64,000 nucleotides of DNA, taken from the NCBI RefSeq assembly GCF_025562715.2, contig NZ_JAPFCC010000001.1, positions 6,220,090-6,284,089 of the forward strand. Direction: 5' to 3'. The notes beneath the pieces were generated by a model, which saw nothing but the letters and a program-made list of their open reading frames with translations, was not told the origin of the DNA and made no database searches. Both the position numbers and the translations under genes were made by a program. Shown here one piece after another: positions 37,430-45,825 of the stretch (within the stretch, counting starts at the first letter, position 1; each line of letters opens with the position of its first letter). This stretch comes from Endozoicomonas gorgoniicola (GTDB taxonomy: Bacteria > Pseudomonadota > Gammaproteobacteria > Pseudomonadales > Endozoicomonadaceae).

Positions 37430-38750
37430 TAGCGGAAAACCCCGTACTTTTAGTGCGGGGATGGATAGCGAGCAGTCTGGAAGACTGCTTATAGAAGATA
37501 CTTGAAGATTTTACATTTTTTGATATAAACTTGTAAGCATGAATAAACGAGCTTTCAAATACAGATTTTACCCAACGCCTGAGCAGGAAACCTTGCTTGC
37601 TCAGACGTTTGGCTGTATTCGGTTCGTTTACAACCATATCCTTCGCTGGCGTACTGATGAGTACTACAACAATGGTTGTAGTATTAATTACAATGCCGCC
37701 TCGAAGCAGCTTACAGAGCTGAAAAAGAACCCTGAGTACCAGTGGTTGAAAGATGTTTCTTCTGTACCTGTTCAGCAAGCACTACGACACCAGCAAACCG
37801 CCTTCAAAAACTTCTGGGAAGGTCGGGCGAAATACCCCACTTTCAAAAAGAGACACGCAAAGCAGAGTGCTACTTTTGCCGCTTCTGCTTTCAAGTACAA
37901 AGAAGGTCAGCTATTCATAGCTAAAAGCAAAGAGCCTTTGAATATCCGCTGGAGCAGAGAGCTATCGTCAGAGCCTACCAGCATAACCATCAGCAAAGAC
38001 AGAGCTGGACGCTACTTTGTATCCATGCTGTGCGAGTTTGAAGCTAAACCAATGCCTATTTCTAACAAGACAGTGGGCATTGATTTAGGCTTAAATGATC
38101 TGTTCGTCACTTCAGACGGCCAAAAATCCGGTAATCCAAGACACACCAAGCGCTACGAGCAAAAGCTCGCCTACCTTCAGCGTAAGCTGGTGAAAAAGCA
38201 GAAAAGCAGTAACAACCGAGCTAAAGCAAAGCTCAAGGTTGCCCGCCTTCATGCGAAAATAGCTGATTGCCGGATGGATGCTACTCATAAAGCATCCCGC
38301 AAACTAATTAACGAGAACCAAGTTGTTTGTGTAGAGTCCCTGAATGTGAAAGGCATGATCAAAAATCCAAAACTGGCAAAGCATATAGCTGATGCAAACT
38401 GGGGTGAATTTGTACGGCAGTTGCAGTACAAAGCCGAGTGGGCAGAAAGGATTGTTGTTCAGATAGACCGATTCTTTCCCAGCTCCAGGCGTTGCTCCAG
38501 TTGCGGATTCATCCATGAAAGTTTGCCGTTGTCTATCCGTGAATGGAAATGCCCGAAGTGCAATACCCTTCACGACAGGGATATTAATGCGGCAATCAAT
38601 ATCAAAACCGCCGGGCTGGCGGGGTTGGCCTGTGGAGCGACTGGAACGGGGGTTGCAGCCTAGCTGCAATCTAGAGAAGGCGTGTCGAAGCAGGAAGCCT
38701 GTTTGGTGACGAACAGGAATCCCCGTCCTTCAGGGCGGGGAGGATGTCAA
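37430..38750 (+). mobile_element. Solo TnpB element of the IS200/IS605 superfamily (IS1341-like)
   Basis: Contains a single tnpB gene and no tnpA. Left end: a hairpin with stem CCCCGTAC / GTGCGGGG near 37439-37460. Right end: a hairpin CCCCGTCCTTCAGGGCGGGG near 38721-38740 followed by AGGATGTCAA, the usual end of this family. No target duplication is expected. The exact left boundary is uncertain by some tens of bases. The element lies between prfA and the accessory genes that separate it from hemA. Confidence 0.75.
37539..38663 (+). CDS. tnpB: RNA-guided endonuclease TnpB (IS605 OrfB family)
   Basis: 374 aa, intact. An N-terminal helix-turn-helix domain (KRAFKYRFYPTPEQETLLAQ) is followed by the split RuvC nuclease: KTVGIDLGLNDLFVT (catalytic Asp), VVCVESLNVKGM (catalytic Glu), a zinc finger CSSCG ... 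CPKC, and HDRDINAAINI (last Asp). All catalytic residues are present, so RNA-guided DNA cleavage is plausible. TnpB proteins use an omega RNA made from the element's right end. No TnpA transposase is encoded, so it depends on one in trans for transposition. Confidence 0.92.
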   Translation: MNKRAFKYRFYPTPEQETLLAQTFGCIRFVYNHILRWRTDEYYNNGCSINYNAASKQLTELKKNPEYQWLKDVSSVPVQQALRHQQTAFKNFWEGRAKYPTFKKRHAKQSATFAASAFKYKEGQLFIAKSKEPLNIRWSRELSSEPTSITISKDRAGRYFVSMLCEFEAKPMPISNKTVGIDLGLNDLFVTSDGQKSGNPRHTKRYEQKLAYLQRKLVKKQKSSNNRAKAKLKVARLHAKIADCRMDATHKASRKLINENQVVCVESLNVKGMIKNPKLAKHIADANWGEFVRQLQYKAEWAERIVVQIDRFFPSSRRCSSCGFIHESLPLSIREWKCPKCNTLHDRDINAAINIKTAGLAGLACGATGTGVAA

Positions 38751-38770
38751 GAAGGGATACCTATCAGCAT
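38600..38770 (+). ncRNA. Predicted omega RNA (reRNA) of TnpB with guide
   Basis: In this family the guide RNA overlaps the 3' end of tnpB and runs through the right-end hairpin, with the guide being the first roughly 16-20 bases outside the element. Here the scaffold would end with the 38721-38750 hairpin and AGGATGTCAA, and the guide would begin at about 38751 (GAAGGGATACCTATCAGC). The 5' end is a guess. Confidence 0.45.
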
Positions 38771-38781
38771 GGCTACCGGCA

Positions 38782-39186
38782 GTGTTAGTGACCTTTGTCA
38801 CAGGCAGTATTGCCCATAGCCAGTTTGTAATCGCTGACCTTGAACAGATCGGCATCTCAATTTCTGTTACTTCACGTGTTTACACCACCATTGACGACCT
38901 GATGGGTTTGTTGCCGGGGTATGGCACTGTTATTGCCATTGGTTTGCTGCCAGCCTTCGGATTTGCTGGTTGGGTCAGAAGAAAGCTGCAGACAGGTCTG
39001 TGGATTTTCCCCCTGGCCGGTTTTGTCACCATGCTCACGATTTTTGCAGCCATGTATCCACTGATGGAGATCAGTTTGATCGCCGGGGCCAGAAGTACCG
39101 CAGGGCTGGTCTGTCAGTGTCTTGCCGGAGCCCTGGGTGGCCTGGTGTTTGTTGCGATAAAGAAACCGGAGGAGGGAGGTGCATGA
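38782..39186 (+). pseudogene. Four-helix membrane protein, probably 5'-truncated by the TnpB element
   Basis: 134 aa from GTG 38782. The frame is open back to 38710 but contains no ATG, GTG or TTG before 38782, and no ribosome-binding site precedes this GTG. Upstream in-frame codons read KKGYLSAWLPA, continuing the first membrane helix back to the right end of the TnpB element. Hydrophobic segments: about 1-15, 45-65, 75-95, 105-128. These facts suggest the true start was lost at insertion. Family unknown. A sugar dehydrogenase remnant follows directly. Confidence 0.6.
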
Positions 39187-39345
39187 TCATGGATAAGTGG
39201 CCAGTTACGACAGATAAAGACAGGGCAGGAGTCGCTGTTAACCGATCTGGAGCAGCGTTTACGCCATATTGAAGTGGACACAGAGGGGGCGATTTATCTG
39301 CTGACTGACCAGGGCAACCTGCTTAAAGTGACCAGAAAGCAGTAA
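39183..39345 (+). pseudogene. Remnant of a PQQ-dependent aldose sugar dehydrogenase (C-terminus)
   Basis: From 39187 one frame reads SGQLRQIKTGQESLLTDLEQ then RLRHIEVDTEGAIYLLTDQG and NLLKVTRKQ, the C-terminal blade of YliI-type soluble sugar dehydrogenases (RIRDVxxGPDGxLYxLTD). There is no start codon in this frame. An ATG at 39183 opens another frame for a few codons, as if an internal deletion fused the start to the tail out of frame. Not functional. Confidence 0.6.
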
Positions 39346-39415
39346 AAGTCAGGCAATAAAGAGCTATTCTTAACACCCATCTTCAGATGGCTTTTTGGGA
39401 AGAGGTAGGTGTAAC

Positions 39416-40057
39416 GTGTATGAGGATTATGTCACTTTAACCGACAGTAATAAAATCCATGATACTACCCTGCTCAAGGGCGCCAGCCTTAGAGACGCAG
39501 GGGAAAGTTCGATGAGTCTCGGTGCGAAAAAATATTTTTCGGGCTATGTTTTTTCTGCCAGCAGACAGCCCCCCGAGGTCATTTTTGAAGAGGGTTTGAC
39601 GTTCACGCCCAGGGTGGGCGGAGCAGCGCGGGTGGATAGTCTGGTTCGCGCCTCCTCCGGTTCGAGTAGCTTTAATCAGTCGGCTGCCGGTGTCTCGACT
39701 ACCATTTGCTCTCACGTGGCTGGCTGGTTTTTTTATGACAGTACTGGCTATGTGTACCTGATTAATGCAAACTCCTTCAGTGGCTTTGCCACTCCTAACG
39801 CTCCACAGTCCGTGCTCTACGGTTTTCACAATCACCTGCTCGACAAAGTATGTGATGTGAATTTTACCCATCCGATTTTTAATAATTTTATTGTCGGTGT
39901 CGTCTGGCCCAGTGACAACTACACCCCGATGGATGGTGGCTGGAGCGGATCGCCACCGACGGCACTCAAGCTGGCGGTCAACCCGAACTATGAAAAGACA
40001 AACGCCTCGGACTCCATAGAGGCTATCGTCAAACTCTTTAGTAGGGATGAATGGTAA
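39416..40057 (+). CDS. Pertussis-toxin-S1-like ADP-ribosyltransferase-fold protein
   Basis: 213 aa from GTG 39416 (AGAGGTAGG upstream); a TTG at 39395 is an alternative. No signal peptide. Residues about 40-65 (FSASRQPPEVIFEEGLTF) resemble the start of the pertussis toxin S1 catalytic domain, where PPE and F line up; next comes an STS-like strand (AAGVSTTICSHVA) and a strand GYVYLINANSFSGF like GYIYEVRADNNFYGA of S1. In that alignment the NAD-binding Arg9 position is Ser (an Arg is three residues later), and the catalytic Glu129 region reads VCDVNFTH without Glu. It may be inactive, use shifted residues, or belong to a related family. With a type III secretin in the window, an effector role is possible. 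Remote similarity judged by eye. Confidence 0.5.
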   Translation: MYEDYVTLTDSNKIHDTTLLKGASLRDAGESSMSLGAKKYFSGYVFSASRQPPEVIFEEGLTFTPRVGGAARVDSLVRASSGSSSFNQSAAGVSTTICSHVAGWFFYDSTGYVYLINANSFSGFATPNAPQSVLYGFHNHLLDKVCDVNFTHPIFNNFIVGVVWPSDNYTPMDGGWSGSPPTALKLAVNPNYEKTNASDSIEAIVKLFSRDEW

Positions 40058-40096
40058 TGGCTATCAGAGACAGGGCTTCCTTCTGTCTTTACTGGA

Positions 40097-41665
40097 TCAG
40101 CTGAATTCAACCGCATCTCTGGTTTTTCGCTCTTCAGGCTGCTTTTCCTGAGAGGTATCTTCTGCCACTTCTACTGTTTTTATGGCAAGCTGATTAGCGG
40201 CTGTCGTTTCTTTGGCTGTTTCAGTCGCCATCATCAGTTCTCGCCTCAGGTAGAAGCCTGCCAGACAAAGCATAACGCCGGTTACGGAGGCGATCAGTGC
40301 CAGAGAGCCAAACCAGACCAGGGCAACAATTCCCACCATTTTCCGGTCAACATCGGTGGGGGACTCCTTGCCAAAAGCGTACATAGCCAGTCGGTAAATC
40401 TGGTTCTGGTTCATCATGTGGTTGATTTCAGCCTGAACATTACGCTGGTCGTTTTGCAGTAGAAAAACCTTGTCTTCTATCTCGTTGACCTGGACAGTAA
40501 TGGCATCCAGTTCTGCCTGCTTTCCTTCGCTGTATTCAGTCAGTTCACCTTCCTGGTTCAGCTTGATTGACAGGAAGTTTGCGCGACTTTGGTCAGCATT
40601 GACCAGTACATCGCTTTGCAGTCGGGCGTTAGCATCGTCCTGATCGATAATGGCCTGCTTTCTGTCATCAATTTGCTGGTTGATTTCGTCGATGCGCCCT
40701 TCGTACTTACTGTTGGCAAAAGCCAGCTGCTGCTTAAGCTGTTCTTCCATGGTGGCCTGCTTGGTCAGGGCGTCTCCCCCCAGGTAGCCGGTAGTGATCT
40801 GGTCAATCTGCTGGTTTTTGGCAGCAATCAGGCCCCGGTATTTATTATCAATCGCAGTGCGGGTGAAAAAGTTGGCGCCAGCCAGTGCCTGATTCATCTC
40901 CTGCTTCAGTGCTTCCAGTTCCTGTAGCAGGCGTTGGCGTTCATTTCGGCTGTCTGAAAGATTACCCAGCAGTAGTTCAGAAAAGCGATCTTCGATCTGC
41001 TGTCGTTCGGTATTCCAGTTGTCGTAGTAGCCATCGCGACGTTCCATCAGGGTCAGGACTTCGGCGTCCAGGGTTTCCTGATAACCATAATCGATGCCAC
41101 TGATCAATGTTTCTGTTTCAGAATCGATGCGGTTTACACTGGTACGGTATTGCTCATCGATATCAAGCTGCATAGCGTCCGTTTCCTGAACCAGGTCGTC
41201 TGCTGTAAACACCTGTACACGTTCCATGCGGCGATTCAGTAATTCGATTTCAGCATCTATGTTTTCAATGTTGTTCTTGCGGGTATCAATGGCGTAGTTA
41301 AGGTTCGAAAAGTTGCGCTCAAAACCGTTGAGCATGGTTTCAAAAGTGATGAGACACAGAAAGACGACAAAGAATAAGAATAGTCCGCGCCAGAATACGT
41401 TCTTAACCGCCATAAAGGCAAACGTCAGTGGTATTTTACAAAGTTCAACCACTGCCACCAGAAGAAATGGCAGACCTGCCACCAGTATGGATGCGTTACT
41501 GCCCAGCAGGCTGGCAGTTTCCTGATTGCTGTAGGACTCGTTGGCGGAAATGGACACCACGATGGCGATGGTCAGCCCGATAAGAACGGCAATAATTTCG
41601 ACAGTCCATGCCAGGCCGATTAAAAAGCTGGCATACCGACCTTTGTATTTATCTGAAAATGTCAT
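40097..41665 (-). CDS. Membrane protein with long periplasmic or cytoplasmic coiled coil, unknown family
   Basis: 522 aa. Three N-terminal hydrophobic segments (about 15-40, 60-80, 90-112), a coiled coil of roughly 300 residues rich in Glu, Gln, Asp and Lys (about 120-430, for example NERQRLLQELEALKQEMNQA), one C-terminal pair of membrane helices (VGIVALVWFGSLALIASVTG, VMLCLAGFYL), then an acidic Thr/Glu tail. The layout recalls DUF4407-type proteins, but I do not recognise a definite family. Lies in the accessory segment between prfA and hemA, convergent with the ADP-ribosyltransferase-like gene. Confidence 0.7.
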   Translation of the reverse strand: MTFSDKYKGRYASFLIGLAWTVEIIAVLIGLTIAIVVSISANESYSNQETASLLGSNASILVAGLPFLLVAVVELCKIPLTFAFMAVKNVFWRGLFLFFVVFLCLITFETMLNGFERNFSNLNYAIDTRKNNIENIDAEIELLNRRMERVQVFTADDLVQETDAMQLDIDEQYRTSVNRIDSETETLISGIDYGYQETLDAEVLTLMERRDGYYDNWNTERQQIEDRFSELLLGNLSDSRNERQRLLQELEALKQEMNQALAGANFFTRTAIDNKYRGLIAAKNQQIDQITTGYLGGDALTKQATMEEQLKQQLAFANSKYEGRIDEINQQIDDRKQAIIDQDDANARLQSDVLVNADQSRANFLSIKLNQEGELTEYSEGKQAELDAITVQVNEIEDKVFLLQNDQRNVQAEINHMMNQNQIYRLAMYAFGKESPTDVDRKMVGIVALVWFGSLALIASVTGVMLCLAGFYLRRELMMATETAKETTAANQLAIKTVEVAEDTSQEKQPEERKTRDAVEFS

Positions 41666-41832
41666 TGCGTCTACAACCTTGTTGTTATTTTTGTGTAGAG
41701 GTTGGGGTTCGTTATGTGTTCAGGTATCAGACATGACTTTTACCCTTATGCAAAAGCATATTAGGCAGACTTTGTCGCCTGTGTAAAGGCGAAGCTGGCT
41801 GAAAACCCGGAAGTCGAGCGAAAGGTCTGAGC

Positions 41833-43086
41833 TTATCTTTGCTCAATGCCCAGCAAATCTTCAGCCCATTCCAGTCGGTCCTGAAGGCCTTCGGACGCCA
41901 CTTTTTTTAACTGCACACTGGGAGTATGCATCAGTTTATTGGTCAGTGTTCTGGCAAACTGGTTCAGCACCTGCTCCGGTGGTGTGCCGTTACTCAAGGC
42001 TGCAATGGCTCTTTCCAGTTCCACATCCCTGATGTTTTCGGTCTGCAGGCGGTAGGCGCGCAGTATTGAGACGGCATCCAGCGAACGCAGCTGCGCCATA
42101 AATTCCTCTGTTCCGGCTTCAACAATATGTTCTGCTTCATGTGCAGCATCCTGACGCTGCTGTATATTGTCTTCTATAACCCCCTGCAGGTCGTCCACCG
42201 TGTAAAGGTATACGTCGGCCAGTTCGCCTACCTCCTCCTCAATGTCTCTCGGTACTGCAATGTCCACCATAAACATGGGGCGGTGCTTGCGCTGCTTCAG
42301 GGCTCTTTCAACAACGCCTTTGCCAAGGACTGGTACCGGGCTGGCGGTTGAAGCAATGATAATGTCTGCTTCCGGCAGTATATGGGGAATATCAGACAAC
42401 AGGGCGCTGCGGCCATCAAACTGGTCTGACAGCATGCGGGCGCGACTCATGGTTCGGTTGACCACAATGATGTCACGAAGTCCTTGTTGATGGAGGTGTT
42501 TGGCAACCAGTTCAATGGTTTCACCGGCACCAATCAGCAGGGCGGTGTTCTGGCTCAGGTCCGAGAAAATCTGCCTGGCTAGTGTGGTGGCCGCATAGGC
42601 GACAGAAACGGGATGACGGCCAATGGCTGTCTCGGTTCGAACCTGCTTGGCTTTGGTGAAGCTGAACTGAAACAGGCGTGACAAGCAGGAGCCGGCAGTG
42701 CCGGCTTCCTGAGCGGTGGCGAAAGCGTTTTTCAGTTGCCCCAGAATCTGCGGTTCCCCCAGAACCATGGAATCCAGTCCACAGGCAACGCGCATAATAT
42801 GGCGCACGGCGTACTCATTTTTGTAGATATAGCTGTGATCATGCAGAAGCTGGTGGTCAAGGTTATGGTACCGGGTCAGCCAATCCAGCGCCTTTTGCTG
42901 GCTGACCTGATTACCCAGATAAAGCTCAGTGCGATTGCAGGTAGAAAGGATCGCCACTTCCCGGGTATTCAGGAAGCGACAGGCATCGTGCAGTGCCTCA
43001 GGCAGCTGCTCAGGAGCGAAGGCAACCTGCTCCCTGAGTGAAACGGGGGCGGTTTTATGATTGATTCCGGCTGTTAGGTACCCCAT
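41833..43086 (-). CDS. hemA: Glutamyl-tRNA reductase
   Basis: 417 aa. NADPH-dependent reduction of glutamyl-tRNA to glutamate semialdehyde, the first step of C5 haem synthesis. The start is ATG 43086 (MGYLTAGINHKTAPVSLRE) with AGGAG upstream; an ORF extension to 43137 lacks support. Motifs: ILSTCNRTELYLG with the catalytic Cys, GLDSMVLGEPQILGQLKNA, LLIGAGETIELVAKHL (NADPH), VNRTMSRA. Divergent from the TPR lipoprotein gene, as in Pseudomonas. The usual downstream partner prfA is displaced. Confidence 0.95.
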   Translation of the reverse strand: MGYLTAGINHKTAPVSLREQVAFAPEQLPEALHDACRFLNTREVAILSTCNRTELYLGNQVSQQKALDWLTRYHNLDHQLLHDHSYIYKNEYAVRHIMRVACGLDSMVLGEPQILGQLKNAFATAQEAGTAGSCLSRLFQFSFTKAKQVRTETAIGRHPVSVAYAATTLARQIFSDLSQNTALLIGAGETIELVAKHLHQQGLRDIIVVNRTMSRARMLSDQFDGRSALLSDIPHILPEADIIIASTASPVPVLGKGVVERALKQRKHRPMFMVDIAVPRDIEEEVGELADVYLYTVDDLQGVIEDNIQQRQDAAHEAEHIVEAGTEEFMAQLRSLDAVSILRAYRLQTENIRDVELERAIAALSNGTPPEQVLNQFARTLTNKLMHTPSVQLKKVASEGLQDRLEWAEDLLGIEQR

Positions 43087-43303
43087 TGGACTCCTGATTC
43101 TCGACACGCTGCTTTTATTGATACTGCTATTATTCATCGCTGCCGGGACGAATTATGACACGCCAACGTGTAACCTGTGGTCTATCGGCCGATCAATTCT
43201 CCTATGGAACGCCTGCGACTGCAAACCCTGTGTCTATGCACTTCGGGGTATGCCATGATGAGCAGGTGGACATTCATTCCAAACGGGTAAAGGCATACCA
43301 TTC

Positions 43304-45112
43304 ATGAAGGAACTCAAAAGTTTCTCCTTACTGCTGGCCAGAGTGTCGGTGTTCTCTCTGGGTCTGAGTGCTTTGGGGGGGTGTGTTACCACGCAGGGAA
43401 TTCAGTCCGGGCAGGATTCTCAGGAGCCTTTGACTGACAGCGTTACCATTAAAGTTGAAAAAGAACCGGTTCGCTCATTTGAACCTGAAACGGTTTATGA
43501 CCTGCTGGTCGCTGAGCTTGGGGGGCAGCGCAAGCGCTACGATCTTGCACTGGGTAATTACCTTAAACAGGCTCACAAAACCCGGGATGTTGGAGTGGCT
43601 GAACGAGCCTATCAGATCAGTATGTTTATTGGCGCCAGGCAAGCCTCTCTGGATGCTGCCCTGTTGTGGGCAGAGTTGGCGCCAGATGATGCCCACGCTT
43701 TACAGGCCAGTGCCATAGAGCTGGTCAGGGACGGGCAGCTTGATCGTGCGGTTGACCAGATGCGCAAAATCCTGGATCTGCATGGTGAAGCCAATTTTGA
43801 CTTTCTCGCCTCAAGCGCAGCAGAACTGTCTGACGAAGACCGTGACAGCTTGCTGAAGACATTTGATACCATTCTGAAAGAGTATCCGTATCACCGCTCT
43901 CTGATGCTTGGTAAAGCTATTTTGCTGCAACAGGCTGGTCGTAACGATGAAGCCATGCTGTTGTGTGATCAGTTGCTCAAACGTGACCCGGAGTATGTTA
44001 AGGCGCTGATACTGAAAGGGCGCATTCTCAACCAGCTGGGACGCGGCGAGGAAGCCGAACAGATGCTGGCGGATGCTGTTGAGCTTCATCCGGATCGTCC
44101 CCGGCTGCGGTTGCTTTATGCCCGGGTGCTGGTTCATCTGAACAAGCTGGATCAAGCCCGTATTCAGTTTGAAGAACTGCTGAAACAGTCGCCCCACGAT
44201 GTTGAAATCCTGATATCCCTGGCTTTGATCGCCCTTGAAAATGATATGCCGGACCGTGCCGAGACCTACTTTAAACGGTTGTTGAAACTGGGGCAGCGCA
44301 AAGGAACTGCCTATTACTATCTGGGTCGAATCAGTGAAAAGAAAGGGAATTTAAAAGAGGCAGAAACGTACTTTCTGAATGTGCCGCCCGGAAAAGAGTT
44401 TATGCGAGCGCAGGTGTCGCTGGTGCAGCTTATGTTGTCACAGGGGCGGCTGAAGGATGCCAGAAAATATCTGGGTGAAGCGCGTAATCGTTACCCGATA
44501 CACGCTGTTCAGCTGTATATGCTCGAAACGGAGATACTAACGGGTGCAGGGGAATACAACGAGGCGCTGGGTCTGTTTGATGCCGCAGTGCTTCGTCACC
44601 CGGAAAACGTCAACCTGCTCTATGCCCGTGCTATGTTGCAGGAAAGGCTGGGCAAGCTGGAGGGGTTGGAAAAAGACCTTCGTACCATTATCAAACTGCA
44701 GCCCGACAACGCTGCTGCTTTAAATGCCCTGGGTTACACCCTTGCTGATCGCACGGACCGGTATGAAGAAGCAAGGGCACTGATTGAGAAAGCTTACTCT
44801 ATTGATAGCGATGATCCGGCGATCATGGACAGTATGGGCTGGGTTAATTACCGGCTGGGCAACCTTGAAGCGGCGCTGAAGTACCTGAAGCAGGCTTATG
44901 AGAAGTTTCCCGACCATGAGGTGGCTGCGCACCTGGGGGAAGTACTCTGGATGATGGGACGCAGGGATGAAGCCATAGCTCTGTGGAAAGAGGCTCTGGA
45001 GAAAAAACCTGAAAGTGAAATTCTCAGGAGTACCAGGGAGCGGCTGGAGAAGCAGGCCGAACCGAAAGGGAACAGTAAAGCTGCTTCTGCCCCGGTGGCT
45101 TCCAGGCCCTGA
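43304..45112 (+). CDS. TPR-repeat outer-membrane lipoprotein (PA4667-like)
   Basis: 602 aa. Signal peptide with lipobox LGGC (LGLSALGGCVTTQG). The rest is a chain of tetratricopeptide repeats, for example LDRAVDQMRKILDLHGEANF, GRGEEAEQMLADAVELHPD and ARALIEKAYSIDSDDPAIMD, which form a protein-binding superhelix. The position between hemA and lolB equals Pseudomonas PA4667. Function not established; the lolB neighbourhood suggests envelope biogenesis. A short Lys/Ala-rich tail ends the protein. lolB starts 45 bases later. Confidence 0.88.
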   Translation: MKELKSFSLLLARVSVFSLGLSALGGCVTTQGIQSGQDSQEPLTDSVTIKVEKEPVRSFEPETVYDLLVAELGGQRKRYDLALGNYLKQAHKTRDVGVAERAYQISMFIGARQASLDAALLWAELAPDDAHALQASAIELVRDGQLDRAVDQMRKILDLHGEANFDFLASSAAELSDEDRDSLLKTFDTILKEYPYHRSLMLGKAILLQQAGRNDEAMLLCDQLLKRDPEYVKALILKGRILNQLGRGEEAEQMLADAVELHPDRPRLRLLYARVLVHLNKLDQARIQFEELLKQSPHDVEILISLALIALENDMPDRAETYFKRLLKLGQRKGTAYYYLGRISEKKGNLKEAETYFLNVPPGKEFMRAQVSLVQLMLSQGRLKDARKYLGEARNRYPIHAVQLYMLETEILTGAGEYNEALGLFDAAVLRHPENVNLLYARAMLQERLGKLEGLEKDLRTIIKLQPDNAAALNALGYTLADRTDRYEEARALIEKAYSIDSDDPAIMDSMGWVNYRLGNLEAALKYLKQAYEKFPDHEVAAHLGEVLWMMGRRDEAIALWKEALEKKPESEILRSTRERLEKQAEPKGNSKAASAPVASRP

Positions 45113-45157
45113 CTGGCTGATAATTAGTTGTCGTTTAAAGGTGTATCACAATCCGTC

Positions 45158-45766
45158 ATGCGTAATTTATTTTCTCTGCCTGCACTGCTGCTGATTATTC
45201 TGGTCAGTGGCTGTGCTACCACGCCCAAAGAGCCTGAATTGCCATTAGAGCTTCGGCAGACATTATGGGAAACCCGCCATAAGGCACTGCAACAGATGAA
45301 TCATTGGCAGCTGATGGGCAAACTGGGCCTGCGGGTACCCGACCAGTCTGGCTCCATGTCGGTGGAATGGTTGCAGAACCGGCAGGATTTTACCGTGTAT
45401 CTGGATGGTCCGCTGGGGCAGTCGCTGGCGAAGATCGAAAGTAACGACCATGGTATCGTGGTTGAAGCCGACGGCAAACGTTATCAGGGTCGTACACCAG
45501 AAGCCCTGCTGTACGACCTGACTGGCTGGCAGTTGCCGGTCAGCTACCTGCGATTCTGGATTCAGGGTGTGCCGGTGCCGGATATTCAGGAAACGTCCAT
45601 GCAGCTGGACAATGAGGGACAGTTGTCACACCTGAAACAGGCTGGCTGGACGATTGACTATCTGGAATACCAGAACCAGCCTCCAGTGTCCCTGCCGGGG
45701 CGGATCAGGGTCGAAAAAGGCGATATTCGAATGACACTGGTTGCCAGACGCTGGCAGGTTAAATAA
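45158..45766 (+). CDS. lolB: Outer-membrane lipoprotein receptor LolB
   Basis: 202 aa. Receives lipoproteins from LolA and inserts them into the outer membrane. The start ATG 45158 (MRNLFSLPALLLIILVSGC) gives a proper lipoprotein signal with lipobox VSGC; the upstream TTG at 45128 is unlikely. The body shows LolB features: HWQLMGKLGLRVPDQSGSMS, VEWLQNRQDFTVYLDGPLGQ, and GWQLPVSYLRFWIQGVP. Followed by ispE after 59 bases. Confidence 0.92.
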   Translation: MRNLFSLPALLLIILVSGCATTPKEPELPLELRQTLWETRHKALQQMNHWQLMGKLGLRVPDQSGSMSVEWLQNRQDFTVYLDGPLGQSLAKIESNDHGIVVEADGKRYQGRTPEALLYDLTGWQLPVSYLRFWIQGVPVPDIQETSMQLDNEGQLSHLKQAGWTIDYLEYQNQPPVSLPGRIRVEKGDIRMTLVARRWQVK

Positions 45767-45825
45767 TCTCACATTCTTTTAACGGTAAGTTTAAACACTA
45801 ACTTTAAACACGATGGTTGCAATTC

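Noticed and set aside
37326..37778. 150-codon minus-strand ORF across the TnpB left end
   Set aside because: It is antisense to the real tnpB start and the left-end hairpin, and its composition is not protein-like.
41758..41832. Short plus-strand frame ending VKAKLAENPEVERKV downstream of hemA
   Set aside because: About 22 codons with no start. It could be a gene remnant, but nothing identifies it.
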